From Tyto alba (lineage: Eukaryota; Chordata; Aves; Strigiformes; Tytonidae): a DNA stretch of 64,000 bases. The position numbers and the translations under genes were made by a program. This document shows positions 1 to 13,107 of this stretch, in pieces (position 1 is the stretch's first letter; each line of letters opens with the position of its first letter). Where the stretch lies: NCBI RefSeq assembly GCF_018691265.1, contig NW_024881301.1, positions 14,134,752 to 14,198,751 on the forward strand. The letters are read 5' to 3'. Under the pieces are notes generated by a model. The model was not told where the DNA came from and did no database searches. It saw only the letters and a program-made list of their open reading frames with translations.

Positions 1-3000
1 TTCCCTTCGACAAATGCTCTGCCAAACTTACTACGTTCAAGGAGTTTATCTCTTGGGACCATTTTGTTCAGTTGCACAACTTAGTGCAAGTTATTAGGAA
101 AGCTGCTAGATTTAAATGTTCAAATATTTCTCCACAACTACGCATACAAGACTCACCTGCACATATGCACAAGCTTTGGGGTGGTATGGCCCAAGAGATG
201 TTGTAAGGTAAAGCTAAAACTACCTGACAAATACACTGAAGCCATCACCCATAAGAATACCGCTTTTCCCATTGTGTTATTTCATCTAAAGTATTTACAA
301 ATCAATCATTTAAAACACACTCAGGGTCATGTGTCCCGTGGAGAATAGTCTTTTGAAAGCTACCCCTTAAGACTGCTTTAGTTACAATAATATTTAAGGA
401 TGTTGCAACTACATGTTTTAAACAAAAACCTACTGTAAAAATTCTTTTATTAAGAAATGCAAAACATTCCCTGTCTTCAGACCAATCTTTGGGATAAATA
501 CGATATTCTGACTTCTAGATTCAAATCTTCAGGGGACGGCACAATCTAATATACACTGTTTATTTCTTTGTATCAAATGGCTTTATCTCAGTTAAATATT
601 TTTCTAAAATACAGGCTGCAACAGTGCACTAAGCAAAGAAGAGCAGAAAATAGCATAATGGGAACACAGTAATCAAGAGCATATTAAAAAAATCACATAG
701 CTAAAATAGAGAGATTATTATTTTGTAAAATTAGTGGTACTTTTAAAGTCAATTCAAACAACTTTCCTCTAAATGTTTAATTTCTTTTAATATTGTTACC
801 AGCACTGAAATAATGTACCTAAAGAAATTTTGCCTTGAGCCCAAGGCTCCCTCAAGAATAATTCAAAAGCAAGATCACAGTGCTTTAATTAAAAGGCCCT
901 CGCTCCGTTTCTATACTTTTCCCATGTTGCTGTTACAGTACAGTACGCCTCTATAAGGAATTAAGAGATTTTGTAGCATCTACGCTGCTTCCATTTTCTT
1001 TGGCAATGCAATTGTATCATCCTTAAAGTGACTCTGAACTAGCAATACTGACAGCTGAAATACTCATAGCTTTTTACACAACTGCTATCAGCAAGAAAAA
1101 CTTCTGACTGTCCTCAAATCTAGCCATGTGTGCCCTGGCAAGAACTAGAAAAGGTGAAGCTTCCACAGCCACTTTGCCTCTTGACCCCTCTCCTGAACAG
1201 GGTGCTGGATTGTGAGGCTCTAACACTTCATGGAAGTTAGACTCCAAAATTTATAGCGGACAAGCACTTGGAGACTCTGCCGTTGGACCTTCCATTTCAG
1301 TCTGGAGCAGCTAACATATTTTCCTCCAGCTAAATCAGCTGGCCTACTTAAGACATTCTCCCTCACCCCATAAATCTGTTTCTCTTGTGCCTGTAGAGCA
1401 TTACAGCTACAAGAACACCTATACTGATCTGTGAGGGCAGCTACTCGGAACCTTCAACACATAACACTGTACAAGAGAGAAAATGGTACAGAAATTTTGC
1501 ATGTCACCGTTAATCTACTTGTCTACTAAAACATGTATCACACACATAAGGCAAGTACTACAAGCAGTACTGCTAAGGTACATGGGCTATGCCCTATGGG
1601 ATGTTGGCATTACATGGAAATTGAAGACTTGTGCCTTCCAGACATGACAAAGATGTCATGTGAATCTGTATAAAAATGGCCTGCAATTTTAAAGTAGCAA
1701 AAGGAGCCAGTAGGGTTAAAAAGCTAGCTGCAACACCATGAATATTTGAGACTGCAATGTCTACATGGGTGGAAACTAGATTCTGACAAGATGAACCTTT
1801 GCCAAACCCTAACGTAAAGCAAGCTGCTGTCCTGGCTAATTTTTCTGAGATGATCTACTGCCTTTACCAGGCTGACAGTGAATCTGAAAAATTCATCACA
1901 GCCTTCTATGCACTTATCAGTTTTAACACCTGGAGATGGCAGGCAGTTGTGAGTTGAAGAGAGGCTCTCAGGCAGATCCCTTCAGCTTTGGACAGGTCAG
2001 TCTGCATTGCCGGGCTGACGGCTGGAGTTAATTGGTAAGGCAGAGAAGATGGGGGTCACTTTGTAAAGGCGGCTCTGCTCTTTTTTTACTTTGCTATGGG
2101 TCACTACAGCATTACTGTGTTAATTGACCATTACCCTGATTTCCAGTCATTAGTTAGAATTTCAAATTAATCTGATCAAACAAAACATACCTCGTGGAAA
2201 TAAACTCATTGATCTACTTTAGTCTCCAGGGTCTATTTTAAGCAGCACAGGCTAACACAGGTTTTTTGATACTTCAGATTAAACCTTATATTCAGATGTG
2301 CTATTTCTAACAGATTGCTTTGCACATTTTAGACATTTGTATTTTTAGAGGAAAAACTGGACTCTGTCATGACAAATTCTGCATTTTCTGCACTATGGGT
2401 CACCATTACCACTGAAGAATCCTTCCACCTCCACTAAAAACTGGAATTTTATTTTTACCCAAGTATAAATTATTTATAATAATTGGAGCATAAAACAGAT
2501 GTGGAAAAAAGTCCATAACCTACTCAGCTTCTTTTAGATGCATAAAGGCCACACACAAATTTCAGGTGCATTCTTAACTCCCCATACATAAAAACAATCT
2601 GAACATTCAATCTGTATTTCCTGTTTTTCTTGGACAACTCCTTGGATTCCTCAGACTATTTTAGACCTCAGACAGGTTATGCCAGTATAATTATGTGAAT
2701 TATGGGTGCAAGGGTTTTTAACTGGTGTAGATGCATTACTGTGTGAACCATAATGGGAAGGTAAAAATCACTGCAGAAAAGGTGATTTGGTTTTGTCTCC
2801 CATCCTGGAATAAGACAGTCCAATCCATCTAAACCCACGCCAATGGGAGGGATGTTTCCACTGTTTTGTATGGGAATAATCAAAGTAAGGGAAAAAAAAA
2901 AAAAAAAGCCCTTCTTTTTTAATGGGAAGACCAAAGTCATGAGGGACAACTTCTTTGCAAGTTCATTTGGTATAATGCATTTCTAAGCAAAACCTCTCAA

Positions 3001-6000
3001 AATAAATGTTGTGAACAGTACAAAATTACTTCCTCTTCTACTTATCTTCCACTTGCAGAGTTCTCATTTGCCATAAATCCACTTACTCTGCAGCTGTTTA
3101 TAAAGCCCTTCATATCAAAACCCAATGACTGTTGTTAAATAATTTTATTTTAAAACTAACGACATGGAGATATTGCTTATACATTATGAAGACTCAAACA
3201 TGCAGAGAGACACTTCTGCTTTATTTTGCACAGCCTGTCCTCAGTTCAGCCCCCTGGGCCTGCAGTAACAGAGCTTCAAACACTGATTCCCTGCATGACT
3301 GAGCCAGCAGCACAGTTTAATCTGCCAGTCCTTCAGTTGTGACTGCACAAATGTTTGAGGGGTCTTGAAGCAAAACAGATGAAGGAACCTATAGAATTAA
3401 AAAACGAAAACCAAACACAAAAATCTTTCGAGATGCTTTGACTAAATATAAGTGACTTGGATCCCAGCCAAGGTGACAGCACAGACATAAGAAACACACT
3501 ATGAATTGAAAGAATAACCATAATGTACAAGACTTGTTTGGACAAGAGAAAAATAACAGGTTTACTGTATTTCTAAGAACTCCAGGTTAGCTCAAAGAAT
3601 GGTGAAGGAATAAGAAAATGCCTATGGATGGGTCCTATTCAGTCAAGATCTATATATTCCTTTGTCAACCAATCTCGCCAATTTTTTTTTTTTCTGGGAT
3701 GTTCACAATGTCTGCGTGTCACTCTGAAGACACTGGGTAGTCGATGTAAAAAGGTATACTCTCAGTCAGTATGCTTTGGGAGGGTAAGAGCCCAAAAGGG
3801 ATGTTTTTAAGCCCCTGAGCACAGCAAATGAACATGGGTCCTTGGGACTTCACTGCTGAACTCAGAGGTCCCACTTCTGTCAGCGCAGCACAGAGAGAAA
3901 GGGTGTCCAGGGAGCACTGTCAACACAAGTCGTCTACTTGCTCAGACCAGCACCATGCAGGTTCACCTTCAGAGGCCCAGATTCCCCAGGGGCATCCCCC
4001 GGCGGTGCCCTGTCACAGCAGTATGATATGGGGGTGTGTTCACAAAATCATTTGGGGAGATCTCTGGGTTTCTCTCTAGCTTATAGTCCCCAAAGAGTTA
4101 AACTGCAAAAAAGGAATACCCAAAGGATACTTGCCCCCTCAGAGCTTAAGAGTTACAAAAATTAGATAGCTGCACTTTCAGGGACCCAAACAGTTGGGAT
4201 AGGAGGTTCCTCGACATTACAAAAGGGGTCTCAAACACCAGATCTGTGTGGACAACTGAAAAGCCACAAGTAGAAGATGATTAATTTTTGGTCAAGCCTG
4301 AAAATCAAGCTCAAGTACTGTGACAACAAAAATGAAGGGAAATGTGGACTTCCAACCCACTGTAATTTTAAATTCTCCCCCTGCCAATATATGGAGACAT
4401 AGATTGCCTTTTTCTAAAAGAAGATGCATCAAGATAAAGACTAGCATGTGATATTTAAGCACATTAAGAACAGGACTAAAGAGAAAAGATCTAATCACTT
4501 GTCTTTATTAGAGTACAATGATTTGCACAAATGCCCAATGTTGCTGCCTTTCTTTTTAACATAAAACGGTTACCATCTCAGTAAGGTTCCAAAATATTCA
4601 CCAGCTTCAGACAGAGTTACAGGGTGCACTGCAAGTTGCTTGTTTTGAAACGAAGCATCAATACTGTTCTGCAGGCTCATATAAAACTGCTAAAGCCAAC
4701 CCAGCCTCAAACAAAATTACACTCAAAGAAAGCTGCATCTTACTAATTTTAACCTCATGGACCAGGCAAAATTACAGGCCTCTGAATTCCTGTAACATGA
4801 ACTCTTTAACTGTCTGTCATAAACAAATACCCAGACTTGTTTTTAACTGCATTTTCTGGTTCCTCTCTGACAGGTTCCCGTATTATACTTACATGGGGTC
4901 ATACCATACATATGATAATAATGTATGTCCTTGAACTCAGAGGCAGCCTCCAAAATACTGAGATCTAAATGTAGATCTTCTCATCCCACCTGTAATTGCA
5001 TGGAGACAGGACATACTCTCCTTATCCTCTATAACTCTACACATGCAATAGATAATTGATCTGTACTACCATCAGAGTACTCAAAACAAAACATGAGCAG
5101 ATCAGTATCACCACTGTAAGTTTCTGTTCCTTCTAGCTGAAAGTAGTCGTTAATATACCTGAACTACCAAGGCACACAAGTCACCTAGACTTACAAGTTT
5201 CTTGTTTTAGAGACCATGCCAATGACTAAAGGACGATTCAAATATCTGAAATATGTTTTTTTTTTTTTTCACAGAAACGTAATTTATTCTCTTCTTACAA
5301 GGAAAGCACAAACATGAATTTGTACCAATAAAAGTACTGCAAACCATAATCTTGCTTACATTTGTTATAGCGAGATAACACAATACTGCACATGCTGCTC
5401 TGAAAATAATTTTCATATAAATTAAAAGGCCAGCACAGAGATTTCCTAGGTACAAGTTTTGTTTACTATGGAATCTGGGCTACTAATTCATTTTTTGTGA
5501 AGCAGCAGTTGCACAACAGTTAATTTTTAGTCAGAATTAATGAATATTATTACTGCACTACCTATAAGTGATTACTTAGGTAATCTGGGACCAGAGGCCA
5601 CTAAGAACTAGGGGTCATCCACCTATATTTGTCTCTGAGACAAGGTGTGGCTCAGCTACATATCAGGTTCCTGTTAAAGTTGAATTAACCTTTGGGATGA
5701 AAGGTGAACGTAAGTAAGAGCAAAATACTGGTTCAGGAAGACCACTGCCTCCTTACGTTATCTTCTACGAGACCTGCAGAAAAAGGTACCAGAGGCAGTG
5801 ACAAAGGTTAGTGTCACAACTTGAAGATACTACTGACAACACCGCTGCTCTGAAGAAGAGCTAAGGAAAAGCCTAGTACTGGCAGTAGTGATTTGGCTAC
5901 GATGACGTTAAAAGCTGGAAGAATTAACAGAGCTAAGGCTAGGATGGCAGTTCAGCCCAGCAAGCACCAGCACAGAATGAAACCTGGTATCAAAGGGTAA

Positions 6001-9000
6001 TGTGGCTTTATTTACATCCAGAATTAGGAGAAGGTTATGGCCTAGGATAAAGCATAATACTGGAATTGGTTTTAGGGTTGGGGCTCAGGTCAGCAGATAT
6101 TGATAAACTACTGCTTAGAAAGCGCCTCCAGGTTAGCAGGAAAAGTCGTGCTGGTTTAAACCATCTGACTGCAGAGATCCGTGGGATAAGGAGTGAGATA
6201 AGATTAAGATTAGGAGTAGAATTAGGCTTTGAGCACACTCTGGAAGAGGTTGATAAACTGCATGATCTCGTTTCAGTATCAGGGATGGCCACATGCCATG
6301 ATAAAGGTGCCACATGACAGGAATTCACACACCCTTAGCAAGCCCAACACCACCCAGCGTGCCAGGCCTACTCTGTCTATATCCTCTGTTGACCCACGGC
6401 TCCCTAAACCATACATGTCCTGTCAACCTGGTGTGTTCCCAAACCCTCAGGATTACTGTATATGTACACTTCTGTCCTTGTGTATGTGCACTGCAAACCT
6501 GGCACTCCTGAGATGTACAGATTTCCTGTACCGTATGTGCACGGTGTGTATCTACTGCGGATGGGGGCAGGGAAGAGGGCCCCAACCAAGGAAAGCATCT
6601 GACGGAAAACACTCAGTCCTAACTGTCCCTATTTCTCCCTTCGTTTGCACTAGGGCCGCCATATCCGAAATACATCAAAGACTAAAAAAGTTAAGCATCT
6701 GGCAACCAACGTCTCCTCTCTTTTCATAGATGCGTTTTAAAAAGCAGTGGATTAAGTCTGTGCAGCCGGCTGGTCCTGCCAAGGAAATCAAAAGCCAAAT
6801 CAGCCAAATATACCGAGAAGCAGCACAAAAGCTTGTCTGTGTCTTCTCCAAACAGGAGCTTTGCCAGTGATGATCCTGGCAGTACTATCTAACACTTACC
6901 CTTTTCCCAGTTCTTGGGAATAGGTGTCCACCATGTTATTTAGCATTTTCCAGGTTAGGGGAGGATTCAGAATTGACCTTGCTTACTTCACATTACAGAA
7001 AAACCTGACATATAACTTACCTATCTCTGTGTTTTAGTCATAAAATAGGCTCACCCACATTAGTGATTAATGGTGAAAAAGACAGTCTTAGTGGCAGACA
7101 AGCCTTGGACCTGACAATGACACTTTCTGGAGAAGGATAAAATATATAATCACAATTCAAGGACAAAATCGTGTCCATACTGGAGACTATATAGTTAAAA
7201 ACCTTAAAAATCAATATAAGTAGCACACAGCCCATCTCTAGCATCCAAGCTTGCAATTTAGAGAATGCAGGGTAGGCAAAAATGACAGTTGCTCAATTCA
7301 ACGAGCAAACCTGCTTCAGCATTCACTACGAACTGTAGAGGGGAAAGCTTCACAGTGAGTCTTGCCAAGAGAGAATTACAATAATGGAGCCTCATGGTCA
7401 CAAGACCACACACTACTTCTGTGAAACAGTCACTGGGTAAATAAGGGTGTAGCCTGCAACACAGTTTACCACTGCTGGAGAGGGGGACCAGAGGGAAAGC
7501 AAAAGCCAGACACAAAACATGGTCATACCCCTGAAAAGGTACAAAGTCAAGAAAAAAGGATCTTACAAATCTGTACTCATGTCAAAAATGTGGCAGAACG
7601 ATGCTGCCATTCTAGTACCATCAATGCAGTAACAACAGAGAGTAGGGAATAAAGGCAAGAGGCAGTGAAGCATGCAGCAAGTAATTTAGGCAAAAGCAAC
7701 AACAAGAAAAGAGAATTCCAAGGGATGGAGGAGTAAAAGTTAGGATGATGTAGAAATGACAGCTGAACTTCAGTTCACTAAGGTGAAGTCACAGAAGTGG
7801 TACGTTTCCAGAATGATAAAAAATTAATAGCAAAATATGATAAACATTAACATGTAAGATGCTGATTTTAAAACAGGTACCTCAGACTAGCAGGGATAAG
7901 TATTAACAAAGCAGAACCAGAACGATGCCATTCAGCAGCCCTAACAGTTGAAACTTGACCAAACATTTCCTTATCCTTTTTGTATTTCAGGGATGTGTAC
8001 CTATGTAACGGAAGGAGTTCAGTAAAGTTTTCCAAACTTATTTTTTCTTGTTTGCAGAAGTAAAGAACTTGCAAAATAATCACTTCTATAATCCACTGCC
8101 CTCAGCTCTCTGCATAGAAAGGTCTCGTCTGCTTCTGCACTAAGAGAAACTTCTTCTAACAATCCAACTTTGATTGTCCTGCCAATTCACAGCATTTTTG
8201 CCAAACTGGGGGAATATATTGCATCTACCTTCTATGTAACACCCATGCTGTTTGGAGCAGCTCCCACGGGGGCTTAGCAGGGTGCTGCTGGCCACTTCTA
8301 GAGAAGGTGATCGGGCACTGGGGAGCAGCAGAGGGAGGAGAGAGCAAAACAGCTGCCTGCAGCGAGGGCACAGCCTCAGCAGGGCCAGGAGTGAGTGGTG
8401 GGGGATCAAGGGGAGAGTACTTCATCCAGCCAGGCTCTCCCTAGCACAGGGGAGTAAAAGGCCATTTCGTTCATTTCTCACTCTGACTCCTCCTTCTCTG
8501 AGGGAGGGAGAAAAAACAAAGACATCAAGTATTCAGCATTATTTCCGATGCAAGGAGGATACAAAAGCATCCCAAACAAAAGTTACTCCCATTCCAGACT
8601 CCTAAGGGCTTCCCTCTTTATTATCAACCCACGTGAAGTGGCAGGGTCTGGTGGGATCTTGTTTCTGCATGCTAAACCACTACACTCTTAATTTCTGTGG
8701 CACACTAAGCTTCCCGTCCTTAGATAGGACTTGCATTTATGAAGAAGCAATATACAGGGTTTAATCACCTGGTACAAGTTAGCATACAAATTTCAAAACT
8801 GTATTAAACTTTGAGATTATGAGGTAAACCAATTATACAAATTTTGTCAAAATTCACTCTTATTAATACCCTTGTACTAAGAGTTCACTGGGCTCTAAAA
8901 TTTGTAATGGAGACTACCCTATAGAAAGTAGAGGGTTAATACTTCTAAATGGTTGTTCATGGTATCCCAGATAACATTAAAGAACCTGTTGTAATTAAAA

Positions 9001-9529
9001 TTCATAAACTCTATTTCCAAATCTCACAACCCAGGTCAAGAACTGCAACCATAATGATCATCAATGAAATACTGTATCCTGACTCACTCCATACAAACTA
9101 CTCTTACAAAAGCACTCCTCTGCTTCAGTAGAGGAGGGTGGCAAAGGAAGAAACTGATAAGGCATAATTAAACTAATACCGCACTAATGAAAAGGTGAAG
9201 TAATTGAAATAGCCCATGAAGTATCCAAGTGTATAAAATGTAATTCAACAGACATTACACTGGAAGGCTGACTATCCAGTGTACGGAAGAAATCTGAATG
9301 TGATATTAATAGCACATCCAACAATAAAGTTGATCATGGATTTTCTGTTGCTTACTGTCAAACATGAAATACTACTGCATGTCATTTTTGAAAGCAAACC
9401 TCACAGAACGACCAGGGAAATCAGAAAACTATATAGCCAGTATTACACTGGACAGTAACATGGAAAATAGAGTTGATTTTCTCATTGATAAAAACAGTGA
9501 AATACAATATAAACTGCTCATTACTGTAC
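1..9529 (-). other. SPIRE1: SPIRE1 intron downstream of the KIND exon (partial)
   Basis: This is AT-rich noncoding sequence between the donor at 9529 and the window edge. I searched the minus strand for the expected continuation of KIND (a start such as LCAAHL after an acceptor) and found none, so the next exon lies beyond position 1. Contents include an A16 tract at 2892-2907, T-rich runs near 3680 and 5255, an ancient LINE-like fragment at 7308-7468, and a GC pocket at 8250-8450. ORFs at 3828-4165, 6035-6729 and 8140-8605 overlap in several frames and match nothing I know. I see nothing else in the remainder. Confidence 0.85.
7308..7468. repeat. Ancient amniote LINE-like repeat fragment
   Basis: The stretch with 'GAATTACAATAATGGAGCCTCATGGTCACAAGACC', then 'GTGAAACAGTCACTGGGTAAATAAGGGTGTAGC', matches from memory a repeat common in amniote genomes (consensus wording: ATTACAATAATCCAGCCTGGAGGTCACCAG...). 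I do not recall its database name with certainty; it behaves like an old CR1/L3-type LINE. No coding capacity remains. Confidence 0.5.
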
Positions 9530-9766
9530 CTTCATTACATCTTTATAGGAATGAATGGCCTCAACTTCCTGTTTGTCATCATCATTGTCATCCTCCACTC
9601 CTTCATCCAGAGCATCATATCCTTCATCCCTACCCCCATCTGTTTCTGTGGTATTAGTCATGTGGTCAATAAGCTGCTCCAGAGGAGGACTTAATTCCCG
9701 CTCTTCATTGTCCTTCAAACCATAGTCCAGGGCTTTATATATAATAATCCCCAGTGATTCAATAAC
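9530..9766 (-). CDS. SPIRE1: SPIRE1 coding exon (central KIND domain), probable exon 3
   Basis: This exon encodes 79 residues from V (GTT at 9766) to K (AAG ending at 9530). It begins [18 protein letters not shown] and continues with the [13 protein letters not shown] segment, which I recognise as the KIND domain of Spire-1. SPIRE proteins nucleate linear actin filaments with WH2 repeats, and KIND binds the C-terminal tail of FMN1/FMN2 formins; they act on vesicle membranes and in oocytes. On the minus strand the exon is preceded by a textbook acceptor (possible branch TTACTAAAT, pyrimidine tract, then ACAG at 9767). It is followed by donor GTACAG from 9529, which has A rather than G at +5. 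Both junctions are phase 0 and 237 nt is divisible by three. Residues 1-38 form the conserved helical core. Residues 41-69 form a very acidic loop with 15 D/E. The final IHSYKDVMK is where the known protein continues into the next exon, which is not in the window. Confidence 0.97.
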
Positions 9767-12700
9767 CTGTAAAAGTGAAAAAGAAATATTTAGTAATGCC
9801 ATTTACATGAATTAATAGGTCAGTCTAGGAACACCCTTTTCTGATGTTTATATAACAAACTTTGCAACTGACAGGGCAATAAACATCAAAATTAAAAACG
9901 ATCCTCTAATACCTATAGTAGTACTTCAGTAATGCAGCACAGAACATGCAAAAGCAGGTCATACCACATACTTACTGCTTTCTTATTTCAAAGTTTGACA
10001 TAAAAAAATAATATAAAAACAAAGCAGGACCTTTTTAAATTATTTTCCCTTTTTCCTTCTAATATGACAAACTTCAAAGTAACATTACTCTAGACTTTGT
10101 AAGACTATATTACATGTATATGACCTTTGGGGGGGGGTGCAGGTGGGAAGAAATTCAAAGAAAGAATAAACTAACATGAGATGCCTCCATCCTCCCACAA
10201 ATTAACAACACTTGGAAACTGCTGTTCAGTTTCTGCATCTCTTCATTGTCCTGAGAGGTGTCTGGACACAGCTGTGGACATCCCAATATTGACCCACTGA
10301 AGACTGGGGACATCAGCCCACAAGAACTCCTTTGCCTGCCACACAGCCGCTGGAAGCACACATATTCCAGTGAAACTGCCAACAACTGGATTTGATAGGA
10401 ATGACGTAGTATCTCAGGTTTTCATTGAACTTGAGGCTTCTTTTTTGTGCTCTGTCAAGAGCAAAGCAGACGACTCAGTGAAAACTAGCAAAAAAACTGT
10501 CATAAACATCCTAAATGCTAAAATGCATTCTCGGCATTAACTATTTTCTTTATGAGTAATATTGAAGCTTCTAGGATTTTGAAGATGTAAAGAGATGGCA
10601 TTCCAGACTGAGGAATTTGGAAATGGGTGTTAATGGAGAGGGAAGGGAAAATGGGTTTGCAAGAGTAAACCACAAGAAGGCAATGTCACTGCTGGGAGAT
10701 CCTTGTCTGACAACAGAAGTAGGACTGGAGTTCTTGCGTGTAATCTCTGATCTTCCTTGTGTGTTGTGATGGCAAGCATGTCACACAAATGAGCAGACTC
10801 CAGTGTAGGAGTAGTTGGCACTAGAGCAACTTCAATAACAGGAGCATTTCTAAACGTACCAAACCTTGTCATCAAAAGGAATTTTCTCTCATCTGGCTTT
10901 CAGTACTAACCTAAGTCAACACACTTTTTAATGCAGATTTTTGAAATTTTATTTGGGTAAATAGGACAACACAAATGGATTCTTAAAACATTAAATTTGA
11001 CTCTAGCAGCTTACTTATTTCAGCACAGCAAAGTATTTTTTGGTCTGAGAGCCTGGAGGTTAGCAAATACATAAAATTATACGCTATTATTTTATCTAGA
11101 CAGACAATTTAGTGAACTAGCAGTAGTCTGGCAGCTTTACACTTGCATATTTCATTCCTCTGTTGAGATTACTTTTCAGTGCAAATTCATTTTGCAAGAC
11201 AGTGGCTAATAAACAAACAAACATAAAAACCAATATATAAAGCCCATTCTTTTATAATTTATTTCCAATAGTTTTGATAACTTGATTCAATATAAATAAT
11301 TTTCCTATGCTATTCTCTTAAAATGTTTTTATACACATTTATATTTGGAAAATATTCTTAAAACTCAGTTAGAAAAGTGATTAGGCAAATTAATGATGAA
11401 AAAATTGTCTTTATTTAGTTTAAAGAACAGCTTCTGACTTGGGAAGTGCTAGTGAGACAGCAAAGTATACCAGGGAAGCATCACTGTGTGCTTGCTCAGT
11501 TCTCATACCCTTCCCCAGACTTCTGCCATGACCCACTTTGGAGACAGGACACTGCTCCATATACACCTTAAAAATAGCTGTAACAGATCAAACTTATATT
11601 TTCTGCATATCTGGCTTGCTTCTAAGAGCAGCCATTTTTTAATAACCGTCTTGTAAAACTTGTTTAAAAAAAATCTGACAATGTGAAAATTTCACAAAAT
11701 AAAATATATTCTACTGGTAGACATGTATGTTTCTGGTAACTCAGGTTCTGACTACAATCTCAACATATACCCCTTTAGCAACTGAAAGGGAACAAAGAAT
11801 ACCAAGTTAATTCCAGTTTGATGTAGACCTAAAAGAAAATGAAGTACAACTGAATAATTGCTTTGATATTTTAAACACTTGGGAGTAAACATAATGTAAT
11901 TTCTAACTTTAATAAAAACTAAATTTGAAACAGTTTAGTGTACATGAGGAAGACTGTAATGTTCACATTAGATGCAAAGACAATAATATCTTGTGCCATG
12001 CAGAGATGGCTGCTTAACACAGCTTCTGGATTTTGCTACACCAACACTTCAAAAAAGAAGAAGAGGGGGGCTATAAAGAAAGCACACTCTCTCTGCCTCC
12101 TTCTGTTTGGGAAGAGGATTAAGGCATTCAAAAGCACCGTGGCTAAAACTGGATGACAGCTGCTGCTTTCTTTGATGTATCAGCAGTGGGGCTTTTGCAG
12201 TTCAGTCATACGGTTTGTGCATTTTTACGTACTATGAACAGATTTCATAATACATGCAAAGCTGACACATGACGAAAGCCTGCAACAGCACCAATTCAGA
12301 CCTATATTTCAGTCCCTTAGCTCCTTATTTAGGAACTGTGATCAAACCCATATTTATTCAGTGTCTGTCAGCATCACAGGTTCTTCTTGCTGAAAGACAA
12401 AGCAGCAAACATCTTAACTGAGAAATTTCGCTTTGACTTGCATTAAAACGGAAAATATTCAGCGCTTTCAGTAATACTGGTTTACCAAGGATCTTGTAAA
12501 ACCATGCGAGTTCCATACGAATATCAAACAAAAGTCATAGAATCATCAATGCTTCTTCACATGGACAGAATTAGTAAAGAAATTTCACACAAATAAAAAT
12601 TCTAGGTCTGTGTAACTACAAACAATATACCAAGTTAGATGGTCAGCTCATTGCTGTTAAACACATAAGTGGTGTCACTTTGACTGTAATGCAAATCAAA

Positions 12701-13082
12701 CACAAACAAAAAAGGAAAAACTTTACACAGCTGAAGGGATGAATTGATAAATATGCCATTTTTTGAGCTGGATAATCAGGGACTATGACTTTTTTTATTT
12801 TTTATTTTTTTTGGAACCAATTATTTACAAAACAGTCACTGGTTCTAAACGGCATTGTTTGCTAATTTCACACAAAATTAATACTTCTGGCACCTAACAA
12901 GTGACAAGCATTGGCATAGTTTTCAATTATATCTGTGAAAGCAGAAGTATAGTAAGAAAAGGATACGAAGGGACATAGTAAGGCTCTTTTAAACCAGAGT
13001 TATATACTGAACCGTGAAAACAACTGCATGACACTGAAATAAGTTCCAGCACTATGGATAAATGATGCTGCTCGATTCAGAC

Positions 13083-13107
13083 AAAAAAAAAAAAAAAAAA
13101 AAAAAAT
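13083..13107. repeat. Poly(A) run, 25 bases
   Basis: Twenty-five uninterrupted A, the longest homopolymer seen. The left flank is not a recognised retroposon, so this may be a simple mononucleotide repeat. Confidence 0.9.

Noticed and set aside
6195..6232. Interstitial telomere-like repeat (AGATTAAGATTAGGAGTAGAATTAGG)
   Set aside because: Only a few irregular units are present and no true TTAGGG array.
7200..7215. Candidate start of the next SPIRE1 exon (minus-strand CTGTGTGCTAC, resembling LCA)
   Set aside because: There is no AG acceptor before it, and the frame does not continue into the expected KIND C-terminal sequence.
8140..8605. Cluster of three overlapping ORFs as a coding exon
   Set aside because: The openness comes from a local GC-rich pocket. 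No frame shows a recognisable protein, and none matches the expected next SPIRE1 exon.
12533..12550. Reverse-strand CR1 tail (GTCATAGAATCATC)
   Set aside because: Only the terminal word matches. The following sequence lacks the 'GGTTGGAA...' part of CR1.
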